The notes beneath the pieces were generated by a model. The model did not search any database, had not been told where the DNA came from, and saw only the letters and a program-made list of their open reading frames with translations. Positions 51,814 through 64,000 of a stretch of 64,000 nucleotides of DNA are shown one piece after another; positions within the stretch are counted from its first letter, which is position 1, and every line of letters starts with the position of its first letter. The DNA comes from Linepithema humile. Taxonomy: Eukaryota > Arthropoda > Insecta > Hymenoptera > Formicidae. The stretch lies in assembly GCF_040581485.1 (NCBI RefSeq), contig NC_090129.1, forward strand, positions 8,728,501-8,792,500. The letters are read 5' to 3'. A program made the translations under genes and the position numbers.

Positions 51814-52059
51814 TGTTAATATACAGCAAATAGAGCAAGAGCTGGGTCGAGTTGCTCAATAATTCATTTTTATTACAAAATAATACAAACGTTTCGGCCA
51901 AAGGATGTGGCCATCTTCAGTGTAAATTTTTTTTGTCTTGTAAAAATTTACACTGAAGATGGCCACATCCTTTGGTCGAAACGTTTGTATTATTTTGTAA
52001 TAAAAATGAATTATTGAGCAACTCGACCCAGCTCTTGCTCTATTTGCTGTATATTAACA
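51814..52059. repeat. 118-bp near-perfect inverted repeat with 10-base loop
   Basis: The left arm is 51814-51931 and the right arm 51942-52059, with a loop of about 10 bases. Only one arm position differs (51897 G against 51976 T), which is a G-U pair in RNA, so the transcript could fold into a fully paired hairpin. Each arm carries CTGAAGATGGCCACATCC followed by TTTGG(C/T)CGAAACG. It may be a snap-back insertion or a foldback element. It is in an intron and on the sense strand would be transcribed with the host gene. Confidence 0.93.
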
Positions 52060-55000
52060 TAAATTAATTTTTTAATCAATATGTCGTTCGTAGATTATAA
52101 ATTTATATATGTATACTAAAAAAATTATATTTTATAAAAATGATTCAGCATAACGTCTGATATGATATTTTTGCGATTCGTCTGACATGTCGTATACTCG
52201 TATCACTGAAAGCGGTATGTAATTGTTCGAGGAGGATCACCAGACTAGCAGCGATTTCAGCGACAAAGGAACGCCTGGTGGTCTGAAGTAGGTCGTTGAT
52301 CTCTCTGGCCTCTCGCCTGTTTCTCAGTATCTCGAAAGCGTCTCCATTAACTCCTTTCTTTCAAGGCGCGAGACGAAAAATTGCCAGGCGAGAGAAAGGA
52401 AGCAACAATTGCTTGCCGCGAGATTCACGCGCGGTAGACGGCTTAGTTTTGTGGCACATTTTAGATTTTGCCGGAAATTATTTCTTTGCTTAGTTTCTTG
52501 TTTTTCTGTTTGTTTAAACGAAACACTAAACAAACTAACAATTTGTCTCACGACATAACAAATATAATAATTTGATCATTTTTTATGCACTTTGATGCGC
52601 GAAAAATTATACTTCTTGTAAAAAATAATAGGAATTTTCTATGAAACAATACTTTTAAGTATCAGTTACGTTAGAGAGACAGCAAAATACAGTACAATAC
52701 AGTATAAATATAGTCAAATATCGTCAGTTATGACGTCAGAAGCGATAAAAATGCAAGAAAGCACACACAGATACTGTGATTCTATTTTTGCGTAAACGAT
52801 TTTGTTTGCTTGTGTTTCTGAAGAAAAAAAAAGAATAATCTAATGAAACATGTGGTACAAGATTTCACGTCAGTTCAACAAATCACATAAGAAGATAAAT
52901 TGAGTAAATGTCACACTCGCTGTCGCACGCGAGTAAGGACTAGAGACAACCTAAATACGGTGTGCTCAGAATTATTTCACATTTCAACATAGTATCTCCA
53001 CTGATATATCCGTGCTATGTATTGACTGATATCCCTGTCCCATATTTTAGAACTCCGCTTTATCGAACTAAAGCGGATTCGTTGATAGAAAGTCGCTTAC
53101 GGACGTAAGAATCGTTCGTGAGTGTCATCTTGCAATTTCTTCGCTTCTGACGTCATAATCCGAGATGATTGACAGAATTGCTTGTAAAAACATATTTTTT
53201 AAATGCAAAAAAGCATATTTTTGCTTAAAATATTTTAAATTTATCATTTATATTATTATCTATGCAAAATTATGTCATATAATATTCGTGTCGTATAATT
53301 TGTGTAATTACAGTTACACAATAATTACGATCTTTACAATTTATGTCATTAAATGCCGATTATTATGCATATATATACTATGTGCATAATTATTATTTTT
53401 TTGTCATTTTTATAATTTATAATACAAGCGAATCGTATAAGAATTGTTTATCAAGACACATTGTCCGACTAGACTCGCATCTAAACTATTGGCTCTTTAT
53501 TTTTCTCGTTTTACGATACATCACAAAACTCTGACAAATCTCTGAGTTGCATTCGCAGAATGTACACTCATAAAGCACGTCGGAGCAGCAAATGAAAAAA
53601 GAAATAGACACCGGGGTGTGAGGTGAAGAGAGGTGAGTTGTTAAGAACGACTATTTTTTCATTGCGGCGTACGCAGCGTTGCTTACATTGTCAGAAGTTC
53701 TTCATAAAGAGCTTTCTCGCGATAACGACGACGAATATCTCAAAGACGAGAAAATAAGACGAGAGTCGAGCGAACAATCTTGTATCTCCGCGTCTCGCTC
53801 CTCAATGAAATCTATCTCGAAAGTTTGCCGAAATGGCTTGTAATGCCAAATTGGTAAAGTAATATTAATTAAATAATATAAAATTATATCATATCATATG
53901 TTTAGCCTAGGCTTTTTAATTAAATTCCACGATATGTTTTGTACACATACGATTCTGTTTCCATACGCTTTAATTAAAAATTAGTGAATGACATGTTACT
54001 TGTGTCGTTCATATATCGATTTAAAGGAGAAATCTAAGCGGATTAATTACGCCAATCCTAAATATCCCCGTGAATTAATTAATGGAAAAACGAGACCGCC
54101 GTGTGTTCGTTAATTAATGAATCGATTGCCGCGACATAATTATCTGCAAAATTAATTGGCGCTAAACAAATGGAACACGAGGCGTAATTTAATTAAGAAG
54201 ACTAATAATTAAAATTTACAAAGAACGTATTTACACGTTAATTTTACGACAAGGAAGATATATGTATATTCTTTTTCATAATTAACAAGTTTGTAACCAA
54301 ATTTATAAATTTTATAAATTTATTTTTCGAATGTCAGAACTTTTCTTTTGACAAAGCTTATTCAAAGGCTACACAATGTCCGATTTTTCTTGAATTTTCA
54401 CAATTTCCGTATTGTTAAACAATTTATATATCTATCTGGCTTGCAATATTGTTTGTAAAATTGTTCGATTCGTTCGCAACTCATTCATAATGAAAGTCTA
54501 TGCGCTGAAGTTAATGCACACAGATTTAATCCGCCAGCGATAATACCTCGCGAGATTGCTTTTACCTCAGTCAACCTAGTCTAGCCGCGTCACTGAGAAA
54601 TGCCTTCCGACGATTTTTACATCCGGTTGCATCGGGAAATGGCACAGGCACCGTTTGTTGAGAGAGTAAACATTCTGCAGATATCGTTTCGGTATCGAGT
54701 CTCCAAGTGATAGCGATAGACGCGCGGTGCGAGGTAGCCTGCGTCTTCCGCAGTAGTGCGGGCCGCATATACCGCCTACAACCGCGTACATAACACACAT
54801 GCTCGCGGCCGCGGCATGCACGTGTGTGTACGTCCATGTACGTCGTATATACGTCTCTGGATGGAGAGAGACAGAGAGAAAGAGAACCTACATACGTATC
54901 CAGGGCCGCGTATGCCGCGAGCAAACATTTACGCGGTCGCGATAAATCAATTTGGTTGTCTTTGACAAAATAATTTGTACATCTGGACCACGTTATTGCA

Positions 55001-57505
55001 CGGAGAATCGTCCCGCATTAACTCGTTCAGCCAATATTTAAACCTTGCTTTGCGTGTGTAAGAAAGCGTGCGGTGCAATTTTAAAGCCCGGCCTTACAAC
55101 GACATCGCACGCGAGGAAAATTAAATATGCATATGATAAGAATACGGTAGTACATATTGCAGATTTCGGTATTGATTTATTCGTTTTTAGCTTGCTGAAG
55201 TGTTTTTAATATTGAAAACATTTTGCTTTCTCAAAAGTTAATTAATTCTTATATCAATATTACCAGAAGAGCATGTTTTTTTATTCATACGCAACTTTTC
55301 TTTCAATAAAAATTTTATTTATTTATTTTACATAACTGTTTTCTTTTAATTCAGCTTATATTTAGAAAATATCTTTACTCGATGATAGAATGTGCAATTT
55401 TTGGTTTCAATAGTCTATGCAATTTTATTTTATTTTCTTTACTTTATTCTGAATTAGTTTAACTGCATTATAAATGTATTACATGTTCTTCCGCTTATCT
55501 TTTATACGACTTTGAAAAAAGATCCGTAATCGCTGCTTTAAATTTAAGTTTAATGGATTGCCGGTCATGTTAGCCGGCGGAAGCACTAGAATATCGATAC
55601 TTTTTGTAACCCACAGCGAATTCAACGCGGCCCTGCATAGGTGCGCTGCATGCGATAGGAATGGGTTTCAACGTTCTTCTGATCGTTGCAGCAAACCCGT
55701 ATTGTTTTCTCTAGAGAAGGGCTTCGGCGCGGCCATTGTTAGACCCCCGTCGCGTTCTTCGTGGCGTGGAGCACTTGATCTTTCGCTTTGTCTTTTCTTT
55801 CAGCACATAGGACAGGGGTTGAAAAGCCGACCCTGATATATACGAGCTTCTTATTACGCAACCTTAGTTCGACGACTCTATTGCGCTTTATCAGAGTTCT
55901 ATGGACTTCCATCGAATCCCGCAAAAAGAATCTCGAAGCAACCGACTTTATACGATAATGTAACGGGCGTAAAGCGCGGAAAATGTTTCTCCGCCGTATA
56001 CCTTCGGCATTATTTTGTTCTTTTGCTAAAGTATTATTTCGGATTCGTTCCTTATGTCGTGTGCCGGTAGACTTATCTAAATTTCTATTTGTCGAAAAGG
56101 AGATCTCGAATTTTCATAAGTTTCTGTCGTAAGGACAATTCTTCCGGAAGTTTTTCCTTTTTCTTTCACGACATACCTGGCCTTTCCGTAATGATCAATT
56201 TAAATACTACAAGTCCGGTAAATTTTTCACCCAAAATGCCGAATTTAGTATGCGAAACACGCGGAACGCTGAAACGGAAAAGTCGTGCATTCCTGTCGGT
56301 CGCGTAACGGCGCGATTCTTAGTTTCCGCCTTCCAGTGTCTTTCGCGTTTCTCGCTCACGGGGAAGCTCTCGATCTTAACGACTCCGTAAATTTTCGGCG
56401 TGTGTGCGAGGGGAGCTTCGGGAAAGCTCCGTGCGTCGCTCGTACAAAGGCGCCATTCCCAAGCTGGATGGAATTACGTGCATAGAATTACGACGACGGA
56501 AAAGCAGACCGGCGCGTCGCGGCGTTTCGATCGAAGGGTCACGGGATGCCGTGACTGAAGGGAATCCACTAGCTCGCGTGTTCACTAGGAATGTCTGACT
56601 CGCTAGCTTATTACCATTTATATCAAGCTCCGCGATAGAGCACGCGAGCCGTCCGGCAAAGCCTTATCAGCATTTTCGTTTTTTTTTGCGGATAATCGCA
56701 AAAAAATTACATTACGTTGTACCGGGGAATGGACTTTACTCATATTATCTCTGCGAACCGTGACGTTATATTAAGGTTTTAGTTATTTCAAGTATTGCTA
56801 TATTCTACGTTCTAATATATATAAAGTGTTAAGAATTATATAAATTTAATCTAAAGCTATAATAAGATTGAGTTAATCGGATTTCTGTAAAGTTAGCAAT
56901 CTATTCGCAGAATTTCGCTGTAACTAATAGGATTCCGGCTCTTCCCCAAACTAGAATTGCCGATATGTAAATCGCTCAAATTCTGACTGAAGTAAGAAGT
57001 TATTTCTGTTAATTTTCTTACGACAAAATTTGATGATGGCATCGCAACTGGCATCGCATATCTTTCAATTGCTATCTTTTATTATTCGCTAAAACTTTTC
57101 TTGTAACGTGTCAAAAATTCCAACATTTTTTGAAATCGAAATTCTTGAGTCAAAATTCACAATCATATCGAGATTTTGAATTGAGATGCTAGCTTGACAA
57201 AAATATTTTCGAGAACTCTCCTTACAACTGAAAAACTATATTTGAAATCCATGTAAATATTTTTTCAATAACTTAATTCAAGAGAAGCATTTGTAATATA
57301 ATGCTAATTATTAATACTCCTTTTTTTCTTTTTCTTCAATATTTCAGTTTTCACCGAAACTATCAAAAATTATCGGAGGTTACTATTCCAAGATCAATTA
57401 TCGGAGAATGATATTTCACACCATCGAGTTTATAAATTTTCAATCGCATATTGCGCGATGAACGTTGAGATTTAACGAAGTCTCAACAATTTCTGCAAAG
57501 GCGGT

Positions 57506-57527
57506 AAAAAAAAAAAAAAAAAAAAAA
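57506..57527. repeat. Poly(A) run
   Basis: About 22 consecutive A residues following a mixed-composition stretch, in the last intron. It may be the tail of a retroposed sequence, but no parent element was recognised. Confidence 0.9.
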
Positions 57528-58364
57528 GACGACAGGTTCCTTAACACATGGAAAGTCGCTTGTCATGTTAATCCGGTGGACGAGCACGGCGTGATGTCGG
57601 GTGTTAAAACGCGTGTGTTACGCCCTATTAAAGGTATTCGAGGTAACATCCGTTCGCGTGCGGCCAGCCACCCGACGTTCTCAGCTTCCCGACGACCTTT
57701 TCCCTCCTAGTGTAACGACGTAACTTCGCGGTAAGGCCCCCCCGCGCACGTGCTTAACGAGCGTTGAACTTTCGTGCCGCTCGTTTCGGATGTTACTGCG
57801 GGGATAATTTAACGGATAAGTTGGCGCGCAGAGCCGTGCATGGCCCTCCGACGTAATTGCGCCGTAACGTTTTTCCGCGTATATCAGCCACATTCTTTCT
57901 CGTCTCTCCCGACGACTCTCGGAACGACGGATTGTTAAAACAGCGGTTGATTAAGCGAATTATCCCGTCCTACGGTTATCCGCTTCGTCGATTTAATTCG
58001 TGGATTTTCTCCTGGACTGAATGGGCGCGCCGGCGAATAATTTGTAAATCGATACTTTATCCCGATAATATCTCGCAGCACTACAGGCATTATTAGATGT
58101 GACTATTGTTCTAGAAAATACACTCGTATAATTGCATATGCAACATTAAAAGATTGTTTATAATTATGAATCATATACGTATATAATATTGTATATTTAA
58201 GTACATAATTATATATTTTATTTGAATATAATTATAAATTCAAATTCATAAACTTATATAATTATTATAATTTTCTTGTAAATAATTGTTTGTTGGAAAA
58301 TTTCAGAGATATCATGAAACCGTAGAAATAAATTTTTTTTTATTTAGGTAAAAAAATCCGAACT

Positions 58365-58490
58365 TTATTCAAGAAAGAAGTAAAAAAACTGAATCATTGA
58401 AATATCATTGAAATACTCTTCATTATTGTTGATAATTTTATGCCATTTTTCAAGCAGCTTGCGAGTGCCAGGTTCTACTTTAACAAAATT
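58365..58490 (-). pseudogene. Mariner-type transposase C-terminal relic
   Basis: On the minus strand an open stretch of 41 codons ends in TAA. It contains NFVKVEPGTRKLLEKWHKII then NNNEEYFND. The pattern Trp-x-Lys-x-Ile-x-x-Asn-x-x-Tyr-Phe-x-Asp near the end is typical of mariner transposase C-termini. AATAAAGTTCGGATTTTTTT follows the stop, as in the 3' regions of such elements. No catalytic part is visible, so it is a short dead fragment. Confidence 0.45.
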
Positions 58491-61400
58491 TTAATTAAAA
58501 AAAATTTTTTTTAAATTTAAAGCTTAGTGTGTTAAATATGGTACCATAAAATGCAGCTGCAAATAAATGCAATGTGCAAATGTGCTGCAGATGTGTGACC
58601 TACATTTTAAAATCCGTCTTTTTCAAATGTACCTTCAAATAGCTCGACTCAATTATTGTCCCGGAATAAAAGCATATCTTTTCTATTCTGTGAGGCGGCC
58701 CCGCCGCTCGCCTCTTCCCCGGCGCAGCCGTAAAGCGCTTCGAACGCAAATGAATAGCTCATAGATTCAGAGACAAATATTGTTCGGAAAGAAAGCGGGT
58801 GCGTTTTAGACAGGGCGAGTTGTATTACAGTCCGACGCGTAATGGAGTGCGTGCTTCGTTAAAAGTTACTCCGTTCCTTCCACAGCTCGAAGCTATACCC
58901 TGTGTACTTCGTTAAGCTCATTCAATAAGAATGGCGAGCTCATTCTGTGTCCGTCTACTCTTCTTCGAGAAAATAATGAACTACCGACAACTTGCAAATA
59001 TCCCTCGCTTGTTCCGCGAATGGAAAAAATAAGAGAGGAAGCTTTTAGCCGGCAGCGTGACGCTGTTTTTATTATCAATAAAATCGCGATACTTTTACGC
59101 TGTAAATATTTAATACTCGCCGATACTTGGACGCAGCGGGAAGAATGGTCGAAATTACTTTGCGCGAGGCTATTAGCAAAATATATCATGTCGCATTAAA
59201 GCTATTTTCGTAGAGTTATCGTTTTCAACTTTTCCGGGGCTATAATACCTCTTACAATTTAATAACATGTTGCAGACCGGGACGAGCTTGGATTAAGCTT
59301 TTAAACGACTTTTATGCGACGCCGTTAAGAAACGGGACTTTACTTCATAATGCTACTTGTTATTGTGTCATTAAATATTTCTGCATTATGGACTTTAATG
59401 CAATATAGACATGCAATTGCTTTTTTTTTTTGTTGCGGAACGCTTTTTAAACAGCGGGAGTTAATAATCCTCCCTAACAACCCGCGCATTTAATCGCAAA
59501 CTTATCTTGAACGATACGTCTCAAATATATTCCAAACTTCCGCGAGATCTCCTCGTCCTCCTTAAACTGACGCGCAACAATCTTGTGCTTAATCCCTAAT
59601 AATCGTAAATCTCACTGTAATTATGTCAGAAAGTTCGCGATATCACAAACGTTTATTTTGTACATACGCTTACCGTTAAACGCTTGTTAAACGCTTGTTT
59701 AATCTCGTTCTACAATATTAGGTATAAAAATATTCTCTTCCGCGTTTAAATTTAAAGAGAAGAAGCGAGAGCGTTTCTATTAACTGATTATTATATTTTA
59801 TTATGTAGAAGCTGTGCAATGAACTGTGTTAAAAAAAGTTTTAAGATTCACGGAGCTTTGAAGCGTAAAAAATTAATTTTTTTTTTATATTTCTGTTACA
59901 TAATATACTTCACTGTAAACAAAATTCGAGAATCGAAAGCAGGAGAGATATCTGCGAAACTAAATCCGAAGATAAAATTATGCATATTCAAACTAAAATG
60001 CATCTAAAATGGGAAAGCCAGGATTAGTTCTCGGATCTGAGGTTACCGGCAATAAATATCTTAAAATGTCACCAGTGATGCGCTTCTGTTATTTCATGGG
60101 CGAGAACTGGGAATCCTGAAAGCACAATTTGGAAACCGCTGACGTAAGCGAATACGTCAGTCGGACGAAATGGCACTTTCCGAAATTACGGCAAGTCGTT
60201 GAAAAATGTAGTCTAGTTCGGGTGTTGACGAGGTCAATTACGCTGTACTCCACTTCACCGAAATCCATACCAGTTTCATTTTGTATACATCTGCTACTAA
60301 ATACGCGTTATCTCGTAGTGCAATACAATGCTTGATTACGAATCTCATATATGATGAATTATTTCAATGAATTATTATCGAATTAACGCGCAAAAAACAT
60401 AAAACTATATTAGATTAAATAATTTGACCGAAGAGAATGTTAAGCAATTTCTAAAAACGTACGCGCGAAAATCTACGCTTAACGACAAACACACGTCCGT
60501 CATTTGCGGACGCATATCTTTTTCCGTGATTTTTATCTCGCAGCATTCGATGCTAATTTAGATTCAGGATTGCATTTACGGCGTATGATGTGGATTGATA
60601 ACGCTCGTGGCGGAAGCTTAATAAAAAATAGAAACTATATGGGGATCGGATCGATCGCTCCTTTGTTTTTAATACCACGCTTACGATACTGCGCAACGAG
60701 CTACGTTCGGTCAATATTTACGAAAGGACAAAAGCTGCAGCTCGCTACACTTACCGAAGTTAGAGCCGGAGCTATCGATCCCCACCGCTCCGTGGCATAC
60801 TTTGCCCCTTCGCGATACATTGTTGGTAATACTTGCAGGATATTATGAGTGTGTTGGCACGTCTATTTGGCTTAGTCGAATTCGGGTTGTTTCGGAAATT
60901 TGGTATATTCCAAGCTAATTAGGCAGAATCGAAGAATATTATTTCTCACAAAAAGAAGTTTACCGATATAGCTTGTAAAACTAACGATAACTGCTTATCG
61001 TGAGGTGATTTCTAAATTGAAAAATAGGTTGTTCTGCAAAAAAAAGCCTCTCCACTATGCTCTGCTTTAAATAAAGTTAGGAGGAGTTCGGAGCTTTTTT
61101 TTAAAAGGAAGATTGGAAAACTTCTTTCTCCGTGGAAAAGGCGCATTGAGGTCAACGGGAGAAATTATTTCAATCAAAAATTACTTCCGACAGATTGTGC
61201 GATTTCGTTTGACGTTTCGCGCCTAAAGCTAAATAAGCTGAATCGCGTAGAAAAAGAAATCCGTTTGACATATTCAGCGATTCAGCGCTTACGTGCAACG
61301 TGTGAAGGAAGCGACAATTCAGCGACGGATGTGGAAGACGGCGGAATGAAGCGAATATGAAAGCGGGGTGAGATTACTGCCACGCGGGACAATTTCGCTT

Positions 61401-64000
61401 GGACGACTCGACGTAGCGTTGTGTACACCAGTTTCGCGAAGGCGTCTACCTACAGGGAGTGGTAAAGCGCGGCAATCCATTCTGCAATTATTGCCAACAG
61501 CTGCCCGGAGTCTAACAACCGTGTAAGAAAACGTACACACAAACGCAAACACGTATAATACACACGCGCGGCTGTAATCGTTCCGTCGATACTGTCGACT
61601 ACTCGAAAGACTATTCTGGTCACGCGAATTCACGGAATTCCCGCTTACTCATTGTAGGGGCGAAGAATTTCGAATTTCTTCCTAGCCCTTCGCGTCTTGC
61701 ACGGTCTCTAATAACGCGAAATAACTCCGCACGCTAAAATATTGAAGCATTTTCGTAGGTATTCATTTATTATGATGAAAAAAGTAGCAAACAGCAAGAT
61801 TTGTAGATGTAAAGAAGGAATTTTCAGATATCTTTACAATTTTTGATAAATTACAATTACAATTTATCAAGAATTGTATCATTCATCAGGAATCTAAAAT
61901 CATCTTGATCTAGAAATTTTACTGTTTGCAATTCTTTTCATTACGATTTTCTGTTTAGCAGCTTGAGATTGTGTGGAAGTATTTCGCGGTCTTCTGGGTA
62001 AATTTGCAAAAATTGAGCCTTTGTTCGTCCGGCCCCTCCTCCGCGCCATCACTTGTAATCCCGATCGTTCGATCGTACTTGGAACACAAAGGAACACTCG
62101 AAATTATTGTTCGCCGTAAGTGCGCCCGTAAAGCACGGTTCCTCTCATTAAAATAACTTTCCCCGGCAAATTTACGTTAGGCGGATGCTTCCGCAACATT
62201 TACGTCGTAATTCAAACTTGCAAAGAAAGATTACTCAGGCGCTGCGATTATTCGGTTAGAAAACTCGTTTTAACTTTGAAAATAAGATATTTCCCGGAGA
62301 CACAGAAAAGACGCGTCTTGTGAAAGCTCTAAGTGCCATTATAGATACATGTACAATGCAAACTTTGCTTCCACTTCTTTGCGTAATGAATTTTAATAAT
62401 AAGTTCTTTGACCAGCAAGCCGATTCTTGTTTGATGTTTATTAGGATCACACGTTTTTTTTTCTTTTTAAAAAGTTTAATTATTTGGCTTTGATGGCGAG
62501 TTAACCTGTCATGCCTTTTACAGAGGCGTCGTTCTCCAAAGGCGATTTAACTCGTTTGTCCCGTTAATCAATTGCCTTTTACTCTGTGTCGTCGCTCCGC
62601 ATTACAGGACGCAATGGTCCACATTCTTACGGTAAATTTAACACTGAATTCAATAGAATTGCTCTCTTGCGCTAACGTTGTGAATGTTAAATCGTTAGAA
62701 TCCAACGAAATGTAAAATCGTTAAATATTCGCATAGCGACAAGATACGCGTGAAAGTTGAAAAGTTATTTGCAAAAGATTACATTTGTTTATTGTGACAT
62801 TTGATCTCGGGGACAATTTTGAGATTCCAACATTTCTCCCGCAGAGTTAATCGATTCCGCTACGTTACTCAACGTGTTCAACGGCGACGATTGTTGTCCC
62901 AGTAATGACGGCGCAAAATATCACTCGAACGGCGGCTTTTCTCGCGCAAGAAAATAAAACTTCATTCACGCTCATCGATGCGTTCATCGATGCGCATGTG
63001 AAAAAAAAAAAAGAAAAAGGCGACCCGGTCACACGGCAACCTTCACTCGATTGCCGGCGAAAGGGTTACGGCGATGAAAGCAAAAAGGCGTCCGGGGGGC
63101 ACGTGGGCGGCCATTGTGCCGACCATAATGGGAGAGGGACAAACGCAATTTGTCGCGTCACAGCGGATAGTCAATCGATTAGGCGCGGGTTACTGCTACA
63201 ACAGGTGCATGTGCGAGCACGGACTGCCGGATTACGCGTGTAGGGATTCCCATAATTCCGCGCGAGTGCGACGAGTAGCCGCTCCAATTATGCAGATCGT
63301 ACCGGGACGCGTCGTGCACAACGATACAATTAATTTTAGAAATTTATTTGCGCGTTCACGCAACGGGTCTTCGTTATCGGGCGACCGCGCGGCGGTGGTT
63401 CATCTCTGATGGGCGTCGCAGTTTGAGTGAATGCGGAGGAATAATGTTACGGTTTGTGCGGTCCGTGTAATCTGCCGACTTCACGAACTCCAATTCGCGC
63501 AATGCGCGATCGTACCGATCGTAATGATCGAATATAACGATTATGGCACATATTTCTAGACAGCGTTTCTGCTACCCTCGCGCTTGAAGAACTTTTCAAC
63601 TTTTTTCGGAAGTTAGTGTCCTTTCTTAAAGTATGAAACGTCTAGTTTTATCTGTGATCAATTTTAATTGAGATTTAGACTTACCTAAAATTTGAATTGC
63701 ACGTACGCTATTATTCTTAGACGCAAATTGATGAACAAGCCGGTGTTCCTCACTATTTATTACCGGTGTTCTCGGGTAAAAAGCCGGATAATTTATGTCT
63801 ACACCGCGAAGCATTCGAAGATCGATTGGGATAAAAATTGGCGTGGTGTCAGGGACGACTTCGCTCGTGGCAAAACGGGAGCACGCGGTTCAGTGCCTCC
63901 ACCTTGATTATAAAATCGATAGCGCACGACGACATACGCGAGTCGCGCTTTGCATACTGCTCTTCGTTGACTTATGACACAACATTCGGCACGCGCCGGC

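Larger units (their letters stand above)
44105..64000 (+). other. At least 19.9 kb of intron with no recognised exon
   Basis: The phase 1 donor at 44105 has no matching coding exon that I could identify before the right edge. CpG-rich islands occur at about 44850-45900, 47500-48830, 50400-50800, 54480-55130, 55550-56700, 57540-58090, 58680-59600, 60480-60860, 61130-61720 and 62850-63990. They are interleaved with AT-rich DNA. Their open frames lack domain signatures. A small exon could be missed by eye. Confidence 0.5.

Noticed and set aside
60504..60848. Plus-strand frame of 114 codons
   Set aside because: It is in a CpG-rich island, with no recognisable motif and no phase match to the open donor at 44105.
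63074..63409. Frame with a Cys-rich stretch (GYCYNRCMCEHGLPDYAC) considered as a further EGF or laminin G exon
   Set aside because: The cysteine spacing does not fit an EGF, no clean acceptor in phase 1 precedes it, and no laminin G strands are present.
1..64000. tRNA, rRNA, CRISPR arrays and known microRNAs
   Set aside because: No convincing tRNA T-arm/anticodon arrangement, ribosomal sequence, spaced direct-repeat array or familiar microRNA seed hairpin was seen by eye. A covariance-model scan would be needed to exclude small RNAs.

Overview
The window is nuclear DNA from an insect, most likely a hymenopteran and plausibly an ant. Evidence is the small GT-AG exons separated by AT-rich introns, the contrast between AT-rich stretches and CpG-rich islands, abundant GA, CA and TA microsatellites, and the two gene families present. 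There is no bacterial operon layout, no CRISPR array and no intact transposon. The species call is inference; no database search was possible. Exon boundaries were read by eye from splice signals and checked by codon-phase continuity.

Region 1 (1-11720, + strand) carries the 3' ten coding exons of a ferric-chelate reductase 1-like (FRRS1/SDR2 family; Drosophila CG8399-like) gene: the end of a Reeler domain, a DOMON domain, and a cytochrome b561 core of transmembrane helices, ending in a TGA at 11233-11235. All splice phases agree and about 514 residues are visible. The signal peptide and the start of the Reeler domain lie upstream of base 1.

Region 2 (about 11720-16300) is AT-rich intergenic DNA. 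It contains a 360-bp TA-flanked candidate MITE (11779-12138) and a run of degenerate ATTGCA/TGCAAT words (14141-14286).

Region 3 (16330 to the right edge, + strand) is one large gene for a secreted or extracellular-matrix EGF protein that resembles the N-terminal part of pikachurin/agrin-like EGF-laminin G proteins. A CpG-rich candidate promoter and 5' UTR exon (16.3-17.4 kb) is followed by four phase-consistent coding exons: signal peptide (21633-21750), six-cysteine EGF (31805-31921), acidic glycosylation-prone linker (41714-41952), and a second EGF with a poly-Asp insertion (43837-44104). The last donor is open in phase 1, so the gene continues, but no further exon was recognised in 44105-64000. 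The introns are about 4, 10, 9.8, 1.9 and at least 19.9 kb and contain CpG-rich islands that may be regulatory.

The most unusual material sits inside introns of this gene. On the minus strand, 33.3-38.7 kb holds several diverged, broken copies of a coding module with a recurring Asp-Glu-Leu-Pro-type motif, which I do not recognise. At 51814-52059 there is a near-perfect 118-bp inverted repeat that would form a fully paired RNA hairpin. At 58365-58490 (minus strand) there is a probable mariner-type transposase C-terminal relic.
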